From: Acanthosoma haemorrhoidale
Lineage: Eukaryota > Arthropoda > Insecta > Hemiptera > Acanthosomatidae
DNA length: 64,000 nt
NCBI GenBank assembly: GCA_930367205.1
Contig: OV884013.1
Span: 117,266,869-117,330,868, forward strand
Reading direction: 5' to 3'
The notes beneath the pieces were generated by a model that did no database searches, had not been told where the DNA came from, and worked only from the letters and a program-made list of their open reading frames with translations. The translations under genes and the position numbers were made by a program. Each line of letters begins with the position of its first letter. Positions within the stretch are counted from its first letter, which is position 1. This document shows, piece by piece, positions 31,823 through 43,910 of the stretch.

Positions 31823-32699
31823 CAATAAACTTTTATATGATTCTAGTTTTTCACTCTTGTGAAACCCCTGAGCAGAGGAGAGAAAAAGATGAGTCACCGA
31901 CCAGCTGCGACATCGAAACATGCATTGTGGATCAAATATTTGATCAAAGAACAATAAAACTATATCTTGGCACTATTTATTTGCAATTAAACCTTATATA
32001 TTTTTGTACAATGATTTTTGTTTTATTAAAGCCTCGTTCATTTTATTGAATGATATGAAAAATAGAGTTTTAACTACTTTAATGACTAATCAGTGTGAAA
32101 ATGATCCCATAAAATTGATCTAATAGATTTGTCATATCTTTATAAATAAAAAAAGTTAAACCCATTTCGTTGAACAACAGCAGATATCATCACAGACCGA
32201 TTATTAAATGTTTAGAGTAGGCACCACTGTTGCTAGTTCTGCCTGCTACATTTCTCATTCTCCATGGGTTTCTGGTGAATTACTTTAAGTTGTTTAATAA
32301 CGTTCTGAACAAATTCAAAGAGGATTAAATACATCCCTAATCTTTGGAGCAATGTGGGGACTACCCGCAAGTATGTATATTTACCCCCGATGGAAACAAC
32401 GTGTTGTTTCCATAGTCCATAGTAATAGTTTTCTTAGATCCGAGATGTCATGACTTCTACTCGACTACGTAGTGACGAAAGAGAGGTGGAACTCGAGGGG
32501 ATGTCAGATCAAACGTGGAGGTATGTACAACGCATACATAACATCCACATCCCATTGTGTGCACATTAGGTAACACACAGCTCAAATAATGCACACCTGT
32601 GGCCCACAATAATTACCCATAAGGCGTACGGTTTGTACGAACTGTGTGAGAAGAGATACGTGTTGAATGAGTCTGAGAGCTGGTAGGATCTGGGTTAGA

Positions 32700-32890
32700 G
32701 GTTAGCTCACGTCCCTGGAGGCACGTCACACACGTGTGAAACACAGGTCGTGATATATGCTATATAATTAATGACATTAGCGCATGCGCGGTGGGGGGAA
32801 CCGGTCCTAGCCAGTCCGGGTAACGAGGAGTCTCGCGCGCCTCTGCTGTGGGAGGACTTGTCACCACTCCGGCTTCACTTATTACCAAGA
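32700..32890. promoter_or_regulatory. CpG-rich promoter-like region
   Basis: A sharp rise in GC and CpG in AT-rich surroundings. It contains CACACACGTGTG (palindrome with a central CACGTG E-box), a perfect GCGCATGCGC palindrome (the NRF-1/Ewg-type site) near 32783, and TCTCGCGCGCC further on. No attached exon was identified, so the direction of transcription is unknown. Confidence 0.35.
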
Positions 32891-33197
32891 TAGGCTCGAA
32901 TTAAAAGTTTTTTTTGTTTATTCTATCTCATGTCTACCAATGTACATGTCTACAAAAATCAACAACATTTCGCCACATTACTTGATGGAATGCATATATC
33001 ATTGAGTGTCGCTAGTGAATTATTATAATGGCAGTAAACAAATAGAAAGATCGACAATATATTCAGGGTAGTTCTCCATCTCTAGCCCAGGACGTGTACA
33101 CAAGACTGTCGTCAAATCGTTAATTATTCCCTCCTTAGGGTAATTACAAATTTGGGCTCTAGACAACACATAAATACCAAAAGAAAAATTCTAACAA

Positions 33198-33467
33198 ATG
33201 AACAAAAGAGAAAAAAGAAAAACGCTTTGGACAGGACGTAAGGAGAAATGGATAGACTGGAGACGATGGATGACTAAACTCAAAAGAATACGTGAAGATT
33301 ATATGGATGTGGATGTTAGAAGTAATGGAGTCAAGGAAAATATTAAGTATTGCAGGATGGTTAGTTCGGTGCTAATATTGAGTAAATACCTAGCGAATAA
33401 TGTGAGCCAGAATGTTGTAAGGGTGCATTATAAACACATGATAGAAGGCGTGAAAGTTAATTTTTAA
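33198..33467 (+). CDS. Hypothetical 89-aa ORF
   Basis: ATG to TAA, Lys/Arg-rich at the start (MNKREKRKTLWTGRKEKWID). No domain recognised and no splice or promoter signals. May be spurious. Confidence 0.2.
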   Translation: MNKREKRKTLWTGRKEKWIDWRRWMTKLKRIREDYMDVDVRSNGVKENIKYCRMVSSVLILSKYLANNVSQNVVRVHYKHMIEGVKVNF

Positions 33468-34309
33468 ACAGCTTTAAGACTCATTCAAACATTGTGAATA
33501 ATAGCATCTTAAAATTCATTATCTTATTCGTCCATTATTGAATACCAAATCGTTGACTATTTCTGGATTGTTAATCTTAAGAATGTCATTTCTTTTAGTA
33601 GCATATCCAGGCAGATGAGAAACTTATTTTTTCAGACTAAGCAGTTATAGTGCATGCATGCAATCCTCTGTAAAATTCTAATTTAAGAAAAAGCTAGACA
33701 GTCATTTGGAAAAAAATAGTCACTTGACATCATTTTGTGTGCTTTGGTGACGATTTTTTGTTTTGACTATTTTTTTTGCACTGACTACCCACCGTGCCGG
33801 TACGACCCAAGACCACAACAAATGGCCCTTCGTGGACAAAAAAACAAACAAACATGACCGGAAAGGGACTAACGACCGGAAATCAGAGCGGGCAGGACAA
33901 ATGACAGACTAGATCTAATTGGACGGAGGCCACACAGGCTACCGTGCCTTACATGTACATGTACTGGCTATGATGTATAAATCAGATATGTCATCCCATC
34001 TCCTTGTCTTCACTCTCCTTCTACCGCTTATGGGTTTTTTCCTGCCTACTCCTCCTGAGCGAGTCAGCTTCTTTTTTTTATCCCACACGAGACTCAGTAA
34101 AGATCGTGAGTTTTCTATACCGGACTCGTACACATCGTTAGTTTTAAGCGACTTCGTATATGGTAAAGAGGAATTTCGCTTCCTCAGTCGTAACGTAGTT
34201 TTAAGCAATGATGAACTAGTTGCCAAACCAAAAGGGAGAGGCTCTATTTAGGTACGATAGAAGGAATCATTATATGACCTAACAAGAGAAATTTTTTTAA
34301 ATAATGAAA

Positions 34310-34632
34310 TAATTCTATAGTAACCTATACAACCACGCTAATCCCCTAGCACAGTCCTTGCACTGCACCACTCATCTCTATAATCCTCCTCGGAGACTAA
34401 AACGGCAGGGGCCTCGTGACCTGCTATAATTGCGTGACAGTGGGAGTCCTAGCAATGGCCAGTTCCTCCAATTATGTCCTGAGCATATGTGGCTCTCGCG
34501 GTCTTGGTCAGCCTCCACTGGCTCGTATCCGGTGACACATCTGACGTAGGAGCGTGGGGGACTTCCCATGACTCCGCTTCCTCTTTCGCACGCAAGGGAG
34601 GTGACAACCATGTGGATTTGGGAGGTCATCGG
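34310..34632 (+). mobile_element. LINE family A, RT tail end and GC-rich 3' region
   Basis: Starts in the ORF tail (CCTATACAACCACGCTAATC) and stops at GATTTGGGAGGTCAT without the terminal hairpin segment, so it is truncated at both ends. Confidence 0.7.
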
Positions 34633-34834
34633 TCCCCTTTCAATAGAAAATTATTAATTTAGAAAAGTAAACACCCATAGAGTCCCGGTAAAGCTTAAAG
34701 GTGCCTTTTTTGAAAACCTCTTAGGGTACCCGCAGCTAGTATTCTTTTGCCTCTGTTCTAAAAGGATGGCAGACAGAACCTATCCTAATCTAATAATGTA
34801 TTAGATGCACATATGTTTACAACCTAGAATATAC

Positions 34835-35130
34835 ATATCCCTTTATTGTGCTATAATTACAATCTGCCTTATAAGGCAAGAAGTAATTAAGATAAATGCT
34901 CTCATTCATACCATATTTACAATTCATCATTCACTCACTCATTCATACAATATTTACAGACAGCCCAGAGACCTCCCAAATCCACATGCGAAGAGAAAGC
35001 TTGGGAAGTCCCCCACGCTCCTTCATCAGCCGCGTCACCGGATACTAGCCAGTAGAGGCCGACCAAGAGCGCGAGAACCACAGACGCTCAGGACATGATT
35101 GGAGAAACTGGCCATTGCCAGGACTCTCAC
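34835..35130 (-). mobile_element. LINE family A, 3' end fragment
   Basis: Minus-oriented. It has the terminal stem (CTGCCTTATAAGGCAAG near 34866), the TTCATACCATATTTAC segment and part of the GC-rich 3' region, ending near the CCATTGCCAGGACT block. Confidence 0.75.
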
Positions 35131-35415
35131 CCTAGAATAACAAATGAAATTCCAAAAAGCTATTTTAATATCTATTTGCAGTTCCTACCCTTGATAGCGA
35201 AGTACGCAGTTTTTTATGCTATGAGACTTGTAAACGAATCTCTCTGCCATATACTTTTGGCAGACAAGTATTTTAAAGTATGTGATTCCGATACACAAGA
35301 GCATCACTAAGTCTGCTTCTTCTTGAAATAGTAGAGCTCTTATTCATAGAAGACACTCCCCCAGAATATTTTTTTCCTCAGCTTCCACAACAGACTGGAT
35401 TCAGACCCGCGTTAA

Positions 35416-35625
35416 ATGGCGGAGGGGGGCAAGAGACTGCGGTCAGAGGATGAGGAGTGGGCGCGTGGGCAGCCGCCCCAGTTATTGGCTCCAATCGCCC
35501 TGCGGTTAGCGGAGTATGATTGGGATCCTTCGGTGGTCCTACCTACCGCAGTTCTGTCCTCCAAGTCTCATTACATCTGGTCCGTCTTGGAGGTGGTCTG
35601 TCACGTCCGGTGTCAGCAGTTGTGA
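35416..35625 (+). CDS. Hypothetical 69-aa ORF, GC-rich
   Basis: ATG in a GGCGG-rich context. The frame (MAEGGKRLRSEDEEWARGQP, later LRLAEYDWDPSVVLPT) is GC-richer than its surroundings and not low-complexity. It could be a 5' exon or a transposon gag/ORF1 fragment. No recognised domain. Confidence 0.3.
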   Translation: MAEGGKRLRSEDEEWARGQPPQLLAPIALRLAEYDWDPSVVLPTAVLSSKSHYIWSVLEVVCHVRCQQL

Positions 35626-35915
35626 TGGAGGGAACCCTCACATTACATGTATTCCACGAAAGGACAAATTAGGATTCAACCTTCACCCCAAGAATGTGGG
35701 GATTACGTTGCAGGCTATTCCCCAATTAGGAAATCTCCTTATTTATACCATCCAAAAATTAAAGTTTTTCATAGCTCTTCTGCCAGTGTGGACGGACGGT
35801 TGTAATCAGTTAGACTAAGGTGTTAGAGGGCAGGAAGTCATATTATATTTATATCGTGCGATAAAGTCTCTCCCATAATATTTGTTATTATTGATACAGC
35901 GCATCAACTGTCGAC

Positions 35916-35940
35916 GTTTCACCTATTAAGGCATCCTCAG
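35916..35940 (-). ncRNA. Hammerhead-ribozyme-like motif (copy 2)
   Basis: The minus strand has the full core CTGAGGA, stem II GCCT/AGGT with a TAAT loop, and GAAAC, followed by a GTC cleavage triplet. The flanking GTTGTC and GACAGT can pair as stem I (wobble pairs included). Stem III is vestigial, as in the minimal hammerheads known from Penelope-like retroelements. No reverse transcriptase of that class is seen nearby. Confidence 0.45.
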
Positions 35941-36794
35941 GACAACCAGCTTAAATTTATCAACGAAGAAAACAATTATGTAGAAAAATGTTAAAACAAT
36001 AACATTGGCAACAATCTATTGAATAAAATGGTACATGTGAATGACCATAGTACAATTAGATACTTAGAAAAAACTATTTGAATGATTTAAAATGGAAAAA
36101 TGTTTTTGTGCAATTTATAAGAAAAACACCCTGTGTCGGGGGTTTAGTTTTCACACAGTATAAATATAGGTATCTTTTTTTGATTGTTTTTCTAAAGCGG
36201 GTTAATATGAAATATTTGAGATATTGGCTCAAGTTGGTAATATTTTCATTAATGGACAACGCTTCGACATGTGCTTGCCTGCTTCAGATGCTAGTGAGAG
36301 ATGGATGAGAGCTGCTGACCCCCATATAATTTGGTTTTAACCAACTCAAACTAAATCCTGGTGCAGAAATACACATTATATGCCGAAACGTTGTCTAGGA
36401 GTAAATTTGACGGAAAACATCATTCATGAACCAAAGCCGAAATCCAAATAACTTTATTCAATCTTTTTAAACAGTATATATATATTTATATATATAGATT
36501 ATATCACAATCATGTATTTCAGTTTTAAAATCTTTTTTTATGGACGAAAATACCGGCAGGTGTTACAAACAAGTGTCAACAGATATTAACCATTAGCAAT
36601 TATGTAACGTCCAGAAACTGTCTTTGCCCTTTTAACTTGGGTTGTTTACATGTCCGAAATAGTTGTGCTTGGACTCAGGGTAGATTGAATGACTGACCAG
36701 ATGCTAAAATTTGTTCTCTGGAAAGATTATTGGTTGTTATAGTCACCAATAAAGTTGGATTCATCCTGCCTCGAAATTGATGAAAATTATGCTC

Positions 36795-37500
36795 TCTTGG
36801 TTAATTGGTTTTTTTTGGGTTTTTTCCTAGCCCCTTAAAAAAAGATTCTCAGTCCAATCCATGTACATATGTTTTTTTTTTATATTTCCTGTAGCGTCGC
36901 TACATTATGTACAAGTTTTGTTGTTTCTTATAAAAGTTATATAATTCAATACAAGTATAATAATACACATTATACTTGACTTGATTGAAAAGATTCAGGT
37001 GATGGGGCACACACTTTTGATCAACCTTAAAACTAACTTACATACTAATTCTTAACCTAATTTTTCCCCGACAATCTGTTGCCATCGATGCGGTTAGGGT
37101 GGTGGATTTTTAGTGTTAAACACAGAGTTTGTCAGGTGCTGCAACGAGTCAAAAAACTTGGCGTGTCTCCGGCGGATGAATAATTTTGTTCGATTCTGTG
37201 ACGAGAATAGAGATTTTTAACTAGGCAAAACAACCATTCTCTCTTTGGCCAATGCTCAACTTCCTAGTTTATCTATAACGTTAATCATACTGATGTGAAT
37301 TTATGATGTTGCTGCTTTAAGGTGCTGCTATGAAGCAAATAAGACAGCTTCTGTGTTTGGTACAATTTGTACAGAATAATCAAACAGTAGACATGTTACC
37401 AAACTTTTTTCTTTTTTTCTTTGAATATTACTTTCTTAAGTATTTGTAAGTGCGAACCAAAGGCTAAAACCTAAAAGAATGCACAGTATGTATTTAGGGG
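36795..37500 (-). mobile_element. LINE family B, chimeric copy
   Basis: On the minus strand an unrelated stretch (about 37225-37500) is joined to the C-terminal LINE ORF end (the KNFLTRCSTxQTLCLT-like piece), a 3' untranslated region with a degenerate AGGTGA hairpin near 37000, a second hairpin (AAGTATA/TATACTT) near 36964-36980, and GCGACGCTACAGGAAATA-type sequence. The same chimeric junction occurs at 57555-58000 on the plus strand. Confidence 0.7.
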
Positions 37501-38709
37501 AGGGGGCCATAGTGTTAAACACTGGGTTGGTTAGGTGCTGCTACTTGTCAAAAAACTTGTGTCTCCAGTTGAACAGGTCCTTATAGGTTGTTCTTATACT
37601 CCCGTGTAATTTCTTATTCAAAATCAAAATCAAAATCTATTGAGACAATCACGACCAAACTTAACCCCCAAAGAAAATATCCATGTTCGAACCGTGCGCT
37701 GAGAGGAAATGCTAACATTACGCTATAACAAAAGTATCTTAATTGAAGTAACTACTCATATATCCTCACGAGGCTGTCTCAACGCAGACCCAGTCCCTGC
37801 AGTTACCCAGTAGGCTACGAGACGTTGGAAATAACATTTGATAAATAGTCAGATGGGGTGTGTAAAAAGAAACATATATTGACAAGGTATATGCGGGGAA
37901 GGCGGGTTTATGTTATGATGGATGTACCCAAGCATATGCTTAGCGGTCGTCAGAGTAATCGATAGTCACGCGGATGAGCTGTCGCTAGCATAACAATTTC
38001 ACTATAGGCAGACCAGGTAGTGTGAAAGTGAGACGTGCATCATCTGTCAGGATTACCGGCAGAGAGCGGAGTCAGCCCGGGGCCAGGACAATGGGGGACA
38101 AATCCGATTTAGGGCTTAACTTGGGCCATTGGGTCTTCTGCGGGCCCCACCGGTGAGTCTTCCTTCTTCGGGGTGTCTGTTGTCTGTCTGCAATAACCGA
38201 GTGTCGCAGTTACACACAATTGTACAAAATACAAAATTGGCACGCCATTGGATATTCAAGGCCATTCCCCAATGGATTAAGAATTGTTTCATTACCTATA
38301 TATAATAAAAAGTTTTATAACCTATATCCTTTCAAAGTTTTATATTATTATTTTATAAATAAAGTCAATATGTCGACAGTAAACGGTAGTACACCTAGGT
38401 GATAATATTAGCAAAAGGTTGCAGATAATGAAGAAAGGACAATATACTCATCAATGACAACGTCTGTCTACGTATAATTATATTTATTTACGCACACTGG
38501 TGACTTCAATAGTCATTATCAAAATTTATAATCATTAGGGCTAATGATGTCCCTAATAAGGGCGATGTCCCATCAACGAAAGCAACTCATTTCAACATGC
38601 GAAATCGTGAAATGAAAAATCGAATTTTAGCCCCCTCCAAAATCTATAAATTGGCATAATGACTAGCTGCTGCTTCAAAAGGAACTGCCATCCAAAATAT
38701 TCTTTATTA
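37501..38709. other. Mostly unannotated, holds a candidate first exon
   Basis: AT-rich except 37960-38180, which is CpG-richer. See the entry at 38091. Confidence 0.35.
38091..38152 (+). CDS. Candidate first coding exon, product unknown
   Basis: CCAGGACAATGG gives a reasonable start context. The 20 codons begin MGDKSDLGLNLGHWVFC and end at a strong donor CACCG|GTGAGT (38152/38153). The upstream 100 bp are CpG-rich and could be 5' untranslated sequence. No downstream exon was recognised in the window, so this is a hypothesis. Confidence 0.3.
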
Positions 38710-38785
38710 TGATAAAATTACAATCTGCCTTATTAGGCAATAAGTAATTGTGATAAATGTTCTCATTCATACCATATTTACCTAA
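38710..38785 (-). mobile_element. LINE family A, terminal 3' fragment
   Basis: Only the terminal 75 bp: AATCTGCCTTATTAGGCAAT followed by the TTCTCATTCATACC segment. Confidence 0.7.
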
Positions 38786-38914
38786 CTACTGACCGAGTTT
38801 GTGCCCAATTGTAATGTAATTTAGAATAGGTTTTTTTTTAATTAAGTTAAATAATTTTTTTCGTTATATTGAAAAAAGGTTATTTCTTATTGTTTCTTTT
38901 TTTTATTTTTGGTA

Positions 38915-39172
38915 AAAATACAATCTGCCTGATTGGGCTATAAGTAATTGTGATAAATGATCTTATTCATACCAATTTACAATTTTCATTCATATAGTAT
39001 TTACAAACAGCCCAGAGGCCTCCCAAATCCACATGTTTGTCGCCTCCCTCGCATGCGAAAGAAGAAGCGGAGTCTTGGGAAGTCCCCCACGCCCGCCCGT
39101 CAGCCCTGTCACTTGATACAAGCTAGTGGAGGCTGACGATGAGCGCGAGAGCCACAGACGCTCAGGACTATT
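38915..39172 (-). mobile_element. LINE family A, 3' end fragment (variant subfamily)
   Basis: Minus copy with the CTGCCTGATTGGGCTATAAG stem variant and most of the GC-rich 3' region. Confidence 0.75.
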
Positions 39173-41325
39173 ATGTCTCTTAAAAAAAATCACTAAAGGA
39201 GTTAAAGTTGATAGCACAGTATTAATGCCTTTGGGTAGTTATTTATCTAAAAGAATATGGTATATGTATTAATCAGGGTGACGAGATATTTAATTATATA
39301 TATATATATTTCTTTTTGTTAAAACCTTAAAATTATGAAACTGTTCGTAATTACAGCTCAAAAACAAAAATTGCATATTACTAATCAATATCTCCAGACC
39401 TTTGATTCGATACCCTAATCAGTATAACAGAAAAGTATATTTTTTTAATTACTAGGTGATTAATTAATTAATAACTCGTGATGATGTTTTATTGAGTTGA
39501 AGATATTGTGTATGTCGTCTGGTAGTCTAACGGAATCTTCTTATAAAAATTCTTATTTATAGGTCAACCAGAGAACTCCCAATTTCCATGCAGGCAGTGA
39601 TGAAAAAATAATACCGAGTGACACAGAAAAAAACCACATAATGGTTTCTAATTTTGAAAAAAAAAAATTACAAAAAGGTACTAGAAACTAAGATGCATAG
39701 TTCTCAAAACCGAATGTGTGTAATTCTTAAATTTTGACATAAACAGTAATAATAAAAAGTTTATTTAAGTTTTTCAATCTTAATCATGTTTCTAAGGAAG
39801 ATTAAGAGCCATTAAATTCTTGGGAAACATTCTTTTGCGATATCTGGGAATTATTTCAGGGTGTGAGTTCTTCTCTCATTGATTTTATACTTGTTCAGTA
39901 TTTGGAGAAAATTTTTGAAAACAATAAACCATTGAATTGATTAAAAATATTTCATTTTGGTTAATAAATGACCTGTAAAGTCACTGAAAATCCTTTTTAT
40001 GACAATAAAGAATATTAGATAACTTTTAAATATCTTGTTCAAAAAAAAAAGTATCATTAAATTGGATACGATTTCGTTTAAGGAGTGGATCTTTTTAAGA
40101 TATCTGGAACACATTTTCATTATTATTGGTTACCATTGTTAACTCCGAATCGTAATAGAGGGTTCTTAGCCGATGGAAGAACTTTACCTTACTTTGTTCT
40201 TGAACACTAAATGGCTTGCTAGGACATGCACTTACAGGATTATTACATTATTGCTAACTTTTTGATCAGATTTTTTAATTTTTGTTTCATTTAATATGAC
40301 GCACTTGGTAACCGTAAGCTTCATTGTGCTCTTCAAGGTGCCCTTCCTTCCTTTTGGAAAATACAGCAAAATCCTTCTAATTATTTGTCCACATTTGATA
40401 GAGAAGAAATCTGTAACTTCTTACAACAATTATCAGTACTTCTATCAATACAATACTTATGCCAATTAGAAAAAATGTTGCTGTTATTATACATTGGAGG
40501 CCAACCGTTGCTAAGACTTCTATGACTAGACGGCCCGTCGAATGAGATAACGTTAGGACATCTCTTAGAGGGTTAGCGGCAAAAAGTCACAAAGGCAGAT
40601 CTAGGGGATTCGTTAGGTCCTACCTGCGCGGCCGATGTCATACATGGAGCCCATTAGCGCAGGAGAGCGCATCCATAAAGTATGCCAAGCCGAGGCTGAG
40701 GGGTGGACAAAAAATAAATAGAGCGATTCTGCAACATTCATCATAATCCCCATCACACCCCCGGCTTTTTTTCCCTCCAACCCCCCACAGGGCAAAAAAT
40801 AATATCGAATAAAATGAAAAAAAATATATATATACCAGGGTTTGTGGGAGTGGCCGACCCCCGCTGTGGCACCCCTTCAATCCTGACACCTGATTAATCT
40901 GAGTCAGGTGTTCAACCTAGGCAACAGATCTAGATCTGGGATACTCGGAGGCCCCACTCTTCGACGTTTTTCCCTCATATCTTTTTGTGTGTTATCAGAC
41001 CGTTTCCTTATTATTTAAGGGTTAAAGCATTGTCAACTTAAAGATATAATGATGACCCCCCCCCCCAATTGTGCTCAACTCAACTTAAAGCCCATCACTT
41101 AAACATGCAGCGCTTTTGGCTAAGAACCGAGAACTGGCGCTCTTAATTAAAGAGGTTGAAAAAGAAAATAGAAAAATAAGAAATAAACTGGGAACAAATT
41201 AAAAGGGGGGGGGCAGAAATAAATGCTGGGACCAACCTTTAATGATTAGAAGCGTTGCTGTGAAATCGGCTTAGATTGATTTTAGGGTTTCATCGAATTT
41301 ATTAACAGACAAATTTTCAATATAT
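39173..41325. other. AT-rich, no gene seen; hairpin at 40886-40911
   Basis: ACACCTGA and TCAGGTGT form an 8-bp stem at 40886-40911. The GC-richer part 40520-40960 has no supported frame. A C-run lies near 41055. Confidence 0.35.
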
Positions 41326-42170
41326 TTAGGTCGAGTCATAATTAACTTCCGTTTTTTTATCAGACATTTATTTTGCTCTCATTAAATAACAAAATTATAT
41401 TAATTTTGACGAGTGCGGGAAGCTTTTCATGGAGTTTCTCTTGCACTCTTTGCAACTGCTGAACGTATCTATCCGCAGTAACCGTTAGATTTGACTTCAA
41501 CAACTCCTCGTGAATTATTCCTTGACAATTCCACCATACACACAATAAAATCTTTTTGCCATGGACGTTTGCTTTCGGATTTGGTAGGGGCGGTTGATCC
41601 TTATCAAGACTTGTGGCGATTGACATGCGATCTTCTTTATTCCGTTCACTTAGATTGTGAGGTACCCACACTCCTAACTTGCGGACTTTCCCAGGTGGCG
41701 GTTAACAGTTGATTGTGATGTATTCAACCTTTCTGCTATAGCTCTTGTTGATTGAAGTGGATTTTGCTCTAATATTGCCTTTAAAAGCTTGTCGTCAAAG
41801 TCGGTTCGTCTTTTAAGGTTGTATCTCCAGAACGGAACTTTATAAACCGATTTCTAATTGCCCGATCAGTTATTAGTCCTTCACCATATACACTGCATAT
41901 TTCTTCAGGTGTCGCCCTAGCACTATTACCTTGTTTAAATTCCCAAAGCATTACATGGCGAATATGTACTTTTTGACTCTCCATTTCAGAGGTTTAAAAA
42001 AAAACAGTTTAACGTAACATGTATCACAGAAAACAGTTGACAAAAGACTAACTGAAGCCTCGTTTATATAGTGAAAACAAAAACTTGTTGTCATGGTAAC
42101 TCGTAGCGGGTAGATACGAACAATAGATTCTACTTAGCTGCATCGGAAGTTACTTATGACTCGACCTGAT
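41326..42170 (-). mobile_element. Mariner element, internally deleted
   Basis: The inverted ends (TTAGGTCGAGTCATA at 41326 and the complement of TCAGGTCGAGTCATA near 42155-42169) lie next to TA. The minus strand encodes the mariner transposase N-terminus (41781-41984: MESQKVHIRHVMLWEFKQGN, then ICSVYGEGLITDRAI, a helix-turn-helix region). After a break comes the middle of the catalytic domain (41360-41671: GKKILLCVWWNCQGIIHEEL). The last part of the catalytic triad region and intervening codons are gone, so it is inactive. Confidence 0.9.
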
Positions 42171-42836
42171 AGTTTGTACGTCTGCATCAGGTCCTACAGT
42201 CGAAAGGATGTTACTGACTATTGTTTAAGATATTTAAGAGAACTGCTCTAAATATGTTCCAGCAATGATACACATTAATGAAAGCCATCCAATAGATCTA
42301 CTTTGTAAGTACGCTCCCTCACCTTGATGATACGTAACTAAAAATTTAAAAGTATGTGGACACGTAAATAAAATTACTGTTAGTCCCGTGGCTATTAATT
42401 ATAAGCACCTCAAAATATTCGTTTAACCCTTTAGTGCTTGTTTAAAACCACCATTACCAGAAGACAATTTTGGATTTTCTCTAACGTCCATTTTACCTTG
42501 CACTTCTGAAATTAGCTGTATGTTTTTCCAGCCTAGTTTTTGTCCACTAATCAACCACACCAATATAGCTCTTATTTCTCCCGGCTAGTATTCCACTTTT
42601 TGAATACCAATGTAGACAATAGCGATGCTATCATTTGCCATGTTATGACTTTCTGATTTGGATATTGTTTAGACTAAAAATACGGCATTTGCCGAAATGA
42701 TTGCTCAGGGAATGTTTTTTTTACAGCATCAGCGCAATCAAATTCAAGTCTTCCCAGAAATTCTATTAATGAATCAAAGCTTTTGCTCTGCTGTGCGCCA
42801 TCTTGTAACTACTGGTTAAAGTGACGCTGTTTTATG
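42171..42836. other. Unannotated AT-rich spacer
   Basis: No gene, repeat or motif recognised. Confidence 0.4.
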
Positions 42837-43420
42837 GTTTATTTATAATGTATTTAATTTTCAGCTATGAAACTAATTACTAAATACACCAACGACATCT
42901 AATAATAATATTACTGAGACATACGGAACAATTTCTGAAGTATTGCGCAGTATTGGTAACAGCTGGGCTGCCGGTTCGCACAGGTTCGTGAATTTGATCT
43001 TTGAACCCCCCGGCCGAGGTGCTCACTAGTTTCAAATTCTACATCGTACGTGAAGGGTCTTATTAGTTTTATGTACTTTTCTCTGTTAAATAAGTTTAAT
43101 TCCGTTCCGATATCTTATAAAGTGTTATGAAAACTTAGTTGCGTCAATGTGTTTTACATCTGTTAACAATTAACTTGGAACAATGTTCATTTTTTGAACT
43201 ATCCACTTGAGAATGGAGAGCAACGAAAGGTTAGTGAATATTTTATTAGTGAATTTGTATCAATTATATGTTAATGTGTCTTTAATTAAGCATGTTGTCG
43301 AAAAATTATTTTTCTTGTTTTGCCTGTAACATATATTTGTACACACGTTAATATCGATTCGTCGTCTGATAATTACATCACGAACTAAGCCATACGTAAT
43401 TTTCAAAATATTTTAAGGTA
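42837..43420 (+). repeat. Tandem duplication, conserved 584-bp block, copy 1
   Basis: Matches 43911-44494 at a constant offset of 1,074 bp with no indel and about 13 substitutions by eye. Beyond 43420 the two copies are still related but much more diverged and shifted. Confidence 0.93.
43116..43229 (+). promoter_or_regulatory. TATA promoter and short first coding exon (copy 1)
   Basis: TATAAAG at 43116-43122, an initiator-like TCAATG about 30 bp downstream (A at 43146), then ATG at 43213-43215 opening M-E-S-N-E and a donor GAAAG|GTTAGT at 43229/43230 (phase 2). The rest of the gene was not found. The exon is too short to identify. Confidence 0.35.
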
Positions 43421-43910
43421 AGGGATTGGGTGAATTCATAAAAGTAAACAATTCCTAGCGTACTTATCCAAGAAAGCCAAGGGTCCGACCTCTTTCAGGC
43501 ATACAACACGTAGATTATCATTTCTCCAAAATTTTCATCTTTCAATTTTTAAAAAAGGTATATATAACTCACAAGGAAAGAGGTAAAAAAATATGAAATG
43601 TATCTGAAATAGTATTTTCTTTTCTTTTCTTAAAATGCTATAGAAACTTTATTAATCAATGGTAAAAGAAACATTTTGCTCAGGGAAAAATATTTGAATA
43701 CACTTCTGGAAACTTCTGGAAAGGCAAATATTTTAAATACGTTCATCTACCTTTAGCTTCTAAAATAACCTGTGTTTTGCAGCCTAGCTTTCCCCCCCCC
43801 CCCCCCCCCCAAAAAAAAACACATCTTTTAATTTCATCTCCAATATAACTCTCTTTTCTTCTAGCTAATCTTCACCTTTTTCAATAGTGGATTAGATAAT
43901 AGGTTTCAGG

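Larger units (their letters stand above)
31823..34309. other. Mostly unannotated, contains a CpG-rich promoter-like stretch
   Basis: AT-rich at both ends. The notable part is 32640-32890 (separate entry). Open frames at 33198-33467 and 33919-34251 have no recognisable motifs. Confidence 0.35.
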
